Origin: Oxalobacteraceae bacterium
Lineage (GTDB): Bacteria > Pseudomonadota > Gammaproteobacteria > Burkholderiales > Burkholderiaceae_D
Assembly: GCA_030698225.1 (NCBI GenBank)
Contig: JAUYNR010000055.1
Coordinates: forward strand, 1 to 55,924
Direction: 5' to 3'
Length of the DNA stretch: 55,924 nt
The translations under genes were made by a program, and so were the position numbers. Under the pieces are notes generated by a model. The model was not told the DNA's origin. It searched no databases and saw only the letters and a list, made by a program, of their open reading frames with translations. Positions 52,890 through 55,924 of the stretch are shown here, piece after piece (the stretch's first letter is position 1; every line of letters begins with the position of its first letter).

Positions 52890-53825
52890 ATGAACCAGCT
52901 CGAGCAACTCAGGCAGTACACCACCGTCGTCGCCGACACCGGAAATTTCCAGGCCATGAAGGCGTTCGCGCCGCACGATGCGACCACCAATCCGTCGCTG
53001 ATCTTGAAGGCGGTGCAGGATGCTGCGTACCGGCCGCTGCTGGAAAGAGCGGTGCACGAGCATCGGGGCAAGGGCGTGGGCGACATCATCGACCGGCTGC
53101 TGGTCGCATTCGGCCTCGAAATCCTGCAGCTGATTCCCGGCCGCGTCTCCACCGAAACCGATGCCCGCCTGTCTTTCGACACGCGGGGCACGGTCGATAA
53201 AGGCCGCGCGCTGATTGCGCTGTACCAAGCTGCCGGCATCCCGCGCGAACGGATCTTGATCAAGATCGCCTCGACCTGGGAAGGCATCCGCGCTGCCGAA
53301 GTGCTGGAGCGGGAAGGCATCCATTGCAACATGACTCTGCTGTTCGGCATGCCGCAGGCGATTGCCTGCGCGGATGCCGGCGTGCAGCTGATTTCACCGT
53401 TTGTCGGCCGCATTTACGACTGGTACAGGAAATCGACCGGCCAGCAATGCGCCGGCGCAGACGATCCCGGCGTGCAGTCGGTCCGGCGCATCTACAACTA
53501 TTACAGGAAGTTCGGCTACCGAACCGAAGTGATGGGCGCGAGCTTTCGCAACACGTCGCAGATCACCGAACTGGCCGGATGCGACCTGCTCACCATCAGC
53601 CCGGAGCTGCTGCAACAACTGCGCGATGCCGATGCGCCGCTGGCCCGCAAGCTGAGCGTGGAGTCGGCGCAGGCCGAGGTGCTGGAAAAACTGGCGCTGG
53701 ATGAAAACAGCTTTCGCCTGACGATGAACGACGATCCGATGGCGACGGAAAAGTTGGCCGAAGGCATACGCGGCTTTTGCGCGGATACGGTCAAACTGGA
53801 ACAGATGATCAGAGCGCTGCAGTGA
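52890..53825 (+). CDS. tal: transaldolase
   Basis: It exchanges three-carbon units between sedoheptulose-7-phosphate and glyceraldehyde-3-phosphate in the pentose phosphate pathway. The 311-residue form has [20 protein letters not shown], the DATTNPSLI motif and the Schiff-base Lys125 in [11 protein letters not shown]. It also has [31 protein letters not shown] and the [10 protein letters not shown] segment. ATG 52890 is the start of homology; upstream reading is not family-like. Placed between afr and xylB, it processes the xylulose-5-phosphate made by xylB. Confidence 0.93.
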   Translation: MNQLEQLRQYTTVVADTGNFQAMKAFAPHDATTNPSLILKAVQDAAYRPLLERAVHEHRGKGVGDIIDRLLVAFGLEILQLIPGRVSTETDARLSFDTRGTVDKGRALIALYQAAGIPRERILIKIASTWEGIRAAEVLEREGIHCNMTLLFGMPQAIACADAGVQLISPFVGRIYDWYRKSTGQQCAGADDPGVQSVRRIYNYYRKFGYRTEVMGASFRNTSQITELAGCDLLTISPELLQQLRDADAPLARKLSVESAQAEVLEKLALDENSFRLTMNDDPMATEKLAEGIRGFCADTVKLEQMIRALQ

Positions 53826-53875
53826 TGCTGGCACTGCGGGCAAGAACATACATCGGCATTGGCAGGAGGAGCACA

Positions 53876-55342
53876 GTGACATATTTGGGAATTGATCTCG
53901 GCACATCCGAAGTGAAGGCCACGCTGGTCGGTGCAGCGCAGCAGATTCTGGCGACCGGCAGCGTCAAGTTGCATATCGCGCATCCGCAGCCGCACTGGTC
54001 GGAACAGCATCCGGAACACTGGTGGCAGGCGACGCTGCAGGCGATCGGCATCGTGCGCGCCGCTGCGCCGGAAGGTTTTGCCGCGTTGCGCGGCATCGCT
54101 GTATCGGGCCAGATGCATGGCGCGGTACTGCTCGACAAGCAGCAGCAGGTGCTGCGCCCGGCGATACTCTGGAACGACACCCGCGCCGATGCCGAATGCG
54201 CGGAGCTGGAAGCGCTGGTGCCGGATAGCCGCGCGATTACCGGCAACCTGGCGATGCCGGGTTTCACCGCGCCGAAGATACTGTGGCTGCGAAAACATGA
54301 GCCGGATATCTTTGAACGGCTGGACAAGGTATTGCTGCCGAAGGATTACATCGCATTTCGCCTCAGCGGCGAATTCGTCTCCGAAATGTCGGACGCGGCC
54401 GGCACCCTGTGGCTGGATGTGGCCCGGCGCGACTGGTCGCAGCGGATGCTGGCGGCCACCGGCCTCGATCGCGCGCAGATGCCGCGCCTGATCGAAGGCA
54501 ACCAGGTCGGCGGCCAATTGCGCAGCAGCTTGTGCCGCGACTGGGGCGTGCGCCAGCCGGTGCTGATCGCCGGCGGCGCCGGCGACAATGCAGCCACCGC
54601 GATCGGCATCGGCGCCATCGCCAAAGGCAACGCGTTCCTGTCGCTGGGAACCTCGGGCGTGCTGTTCGTATGCAACGACCGTTATCTGCCGGATCCGGAG
54701 CAGGCGGTGCATGCGTTCTGCCACTGCCTGCCGCAGCGCTGGCACCAGATGAGCGTGATCCTGTCGGCCGCGGCCAGCCTGGCATGGGCCGCGCGCGCGA
54801 CCCAGACCGGGGACGCGGGCGCGCTGGCGCAACTGGCGCAGACCGCCGATCCGGCGCAAGCGCCGATTTTTTTGCCGTATCTGAACGGCGAGCGCACGCC
54901 GCATAACAATGCGCAGGCTACCGGAGTGTTGTTCGGCCTGCGCGGCACCAGCGACCGCGCCGCGTTGGCGTATAGCGTGATGGAGGGCGTCGCGTTCGCG
55001 CTGGCGGATGGCTATCACGCGCTGCGCGCAACCGGCAGCGTGATCGAATCGGCATCGTTCGTCGGCGGCGGTTCGCGCAGTCGCTTTTGGGCGGAGCTGA
55101 TCGCGTCGGCCACCGGCATCACCTTGCTGCGCCATAAGGACGGCGATTTCGGCGGCGCCTATGGTGCCGCGCGTCTGGCCCGGCTCGCGGTCACCGGCGA
55201 AGCGGTGGAAAGCGTTTGCCTGATGCCGCCGGTGGCGGAACAGATCGCGCCCAATTCGGCATTGTGCGCGATCCTGCCGCAGCGGCTGGCGCGCTACCGG
55301 CGTCTGTATGCGACTTTGAAAACCGAGTTTTCGCTCGGCTGA
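53876..55342 (+). CDS. xylB: xylulokinase
   Basis: Phosphorylates D-xylulose. The 488-residue FGGY kinase shows YLGIDLGTSEVKATLV at the start, SGQMHGAVLLD, ILWNDTRADAEC, the catalytic Asp in AGGAGDNAATAIGIG, and LSLGTSGVLFV, PYLNGERTPHNN and VGGGSRSRFWAELIA. The start is GTG 53876 with an excellent AGGAGG site upstream. It completes the pathway arabinitol to xylulose to xylulose-5-phosphate. Confidence 0.93.
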   Translation: MTYLGIDLGTSEVKATLVGAAQQILATGSVKLHIAHPQPHWSEQHPEHWWQATLQAIGIVRAAAPEGFAALRGIAVSGQMHGAVLLDKQQQVLRPAILWNDTRADAECAELEALVPDSRAITGNLAMPGFTAPKILWLRKHEPDIFERLDKVLLPKDYIAFRLSGEFVSEMSDAAGTLWLDVARRDWSQRMLAATGLDRAQMPRLIEGNQVGGQLRSSLCRDWGVRQPVLIAGGAGDNAATAIGIGAIAKGNAFLSLGTSGVLFVCNDRYLPDPEQAVHAFCHCLPQRWHQMSVILSAAASLAWAARATQTGDAGALAQLAQTADPAQAPIFLPYLNGERTPHNNAQATGVLFGLRGTSDRAALAYSVMEGVAFALADGYHALRATGSVIESASFVGGGSRSRFWAELIASATGITLLRHKDGDFGGAYGAARLARLAVTGEAVESVCLMPPVAEQIAPNSALCAILPQRLARYRRLYATLKTEFSLG

Positions 55343-55355
55343 ACAGGGCTGGGTT

Positions 55356-55384
55356 CACGAAAAACACGAAACGCACGAAAAAAG
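55356..55384 (+). repeat. CACGAAANN array (single arm) downstream of xylB
   Basis: Three 9-nt units, CACGAAAAA, CACGAAACG and CACGAAAAA, follow one another 14 bp after the xylB stop. Unlike the arrays at 27653 and 36976, no inverted partner arm is seen nearby. Copy F of the GGAGTAT repeat starts 47 bp later. Confidence 0.75.
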
Positions 55385-55430
55385 GCGGTGCAGCAACAGC
55401 TGCAGACGTTCAAGTCAGTGTTTTATGCAT

Positions 55431-55507
55431 GAAAAATACTACATATTGTATATTTTATTGTGCCAGCAAATATATGCGGATAATGGCATGAAAATTATGG
55501 TACCCCC
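55431..55507 (-). repeat. GGAGTAT dispersed intergenic repeat, copy F (long form)
   Basis: On the minus strand it starts GGGGGTACC (end eroded from GGAGTAT), has ATCCGCATATATTTGC and AATAAAATATACAATAT, and ends AGTATTTTTC; 77 bp. The right half of the hairpin (TGCGG) is lost in this copy. Confidence 0.65.
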
Positions 55508-55924
55508 ATGTTTTAGTAAATGCGTGCCTATTTAGCTCGCTTTGCGGTTGAGATTCAAGTAGCGGCTTTGTGTGATTGGCGGTTGTATTGACGCTGTTTT
55601 TGATGTTAGGCCGCTGGGGACGCAGCCGTTTGTGTGCTGCAGAAAATGGATCAGAAATGAAGGCTGTCTGAGATTCTATGGTTCGTGTCAAGTGTTACGT
55701 ACCACGATAATTCGTCGAACCGTCAAGATCAACGGCAATGCGTGTCGACATGGCTGTGGGCACGAAGTGCCGTTCCCGCAGCCATACCTCTGCTAAGTTT
55801 CCCGCGCGTGCACGCGCCACTGTTTCTCGCATTGAGCAACCATCACTGAAATACATCAGCAATACCCGCAATAAATTGTCTGGCCCTGTAAACTGCCGAC
55901 CAAACTTTAACGCGCCTGATGTCC
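55508..55924. other. unassigned segment to the window end
   Basis: About 417 bp without a recognised gene on either strand. It includes a perfect 14-bp palindrome GCGCGTGCACGCGC (55804-55817). The last bases could begin another gene or element beyond the window. Short ORFs present here have no family resemblance. Confidence 0.3.

Noticed and set aside
53516..55135. Long minus-strand ORF across tal and xylB
   Set aside because: It covers two well-supported genes in the opposite strand and lacks any recognisable domain.

Overview
The window reads as a chromosomal segment of a betaproteobacterium, most likely a member of the Burkholderiales close to Oxalobacteraceae. This is inferred from the rpsF-priB-rpsR-rplI-dnaB block, a complete aminoarabinose (arn) cluster, the glnA-ntrB-ntrC arrangement, an alaA/hom pair and a PA2779/PA2778 pair. 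The DNA is moderately GC-rich and densely coded. No rRNA, tRNA or CRISPR array was recognised. The only classical insertion sequence is the right end of an ISAs1-type element at the left edge. Layout: 1-139 IS end; 158-1833 ribosomal operon with promoter and terminator; 1992-3377 dnaB; 3469-5234 DUF47 and Pit phosphate transporter; 5317-7673 phoH and bcp on the minus strand; 7744-15488 minus-strand arn cluster (Mth938-like gene, arnT, one SMR flippase gene, arnB, arnC, and arnA split into formyltransferase and decarboxylase genes, then arnD); 15671-18301 alaA and hom; 18454-20575 AraC regulator and divergent MFS exporter; 20696-25435 rraA, a MoaD-like/Asp-box propeller pair, small unknowns, an Lrp regulator and an orphan LivK-type binding protein; 25495-29596 GST and molybdenum cofactor genes moeA, mobA and moaA; 29845-31665 TAXI-type binding protein and rhodanese; 31800-36917 nitrogen control (NtrC sites, sigma-54 promoter, glnA, DUF4124, ntrB, ntrC); 37201-41028 COG2509 flavoprotein and kup; 41183-42549 PA2779/PA2778 pair; 42942-55342 polyol catabolism. 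The polyol region hangs together as one pathway. An ABC importer brings in a pentitol or hexitol, a DalD-like arabinitol dehydrogenase makes D-xylulose, xylulokinase phosphorylates it, and transaldolase feeds the pentose phosphate pathway. A second SDR dehydrogenase, an anhydrofructose-reductase-like enzyme and two AraC regulators accompany it. The promoter ahead of the importer carries a 10-bp direct repeat with a 21-bp period whose proximal copy overlaps the -35 region, the usual arrangement for AraC-type activation. The most unusual feature is a family of short intergenic repeats. Seven copies (five of 74-77 bp, two of about 60 bp) start with GGAGTAT or a close variant and contain a conserved CCGCA/TGCGG hairpin whose loop-proximal pair shows compensatory change in one copy. 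Three of the seven lie beside, or nested within, separate arrays of a 9-nt CACGAAANN repeat. A different 119-bp cloverleaf-like palindrome sits between the importer permease and ATPase genes.
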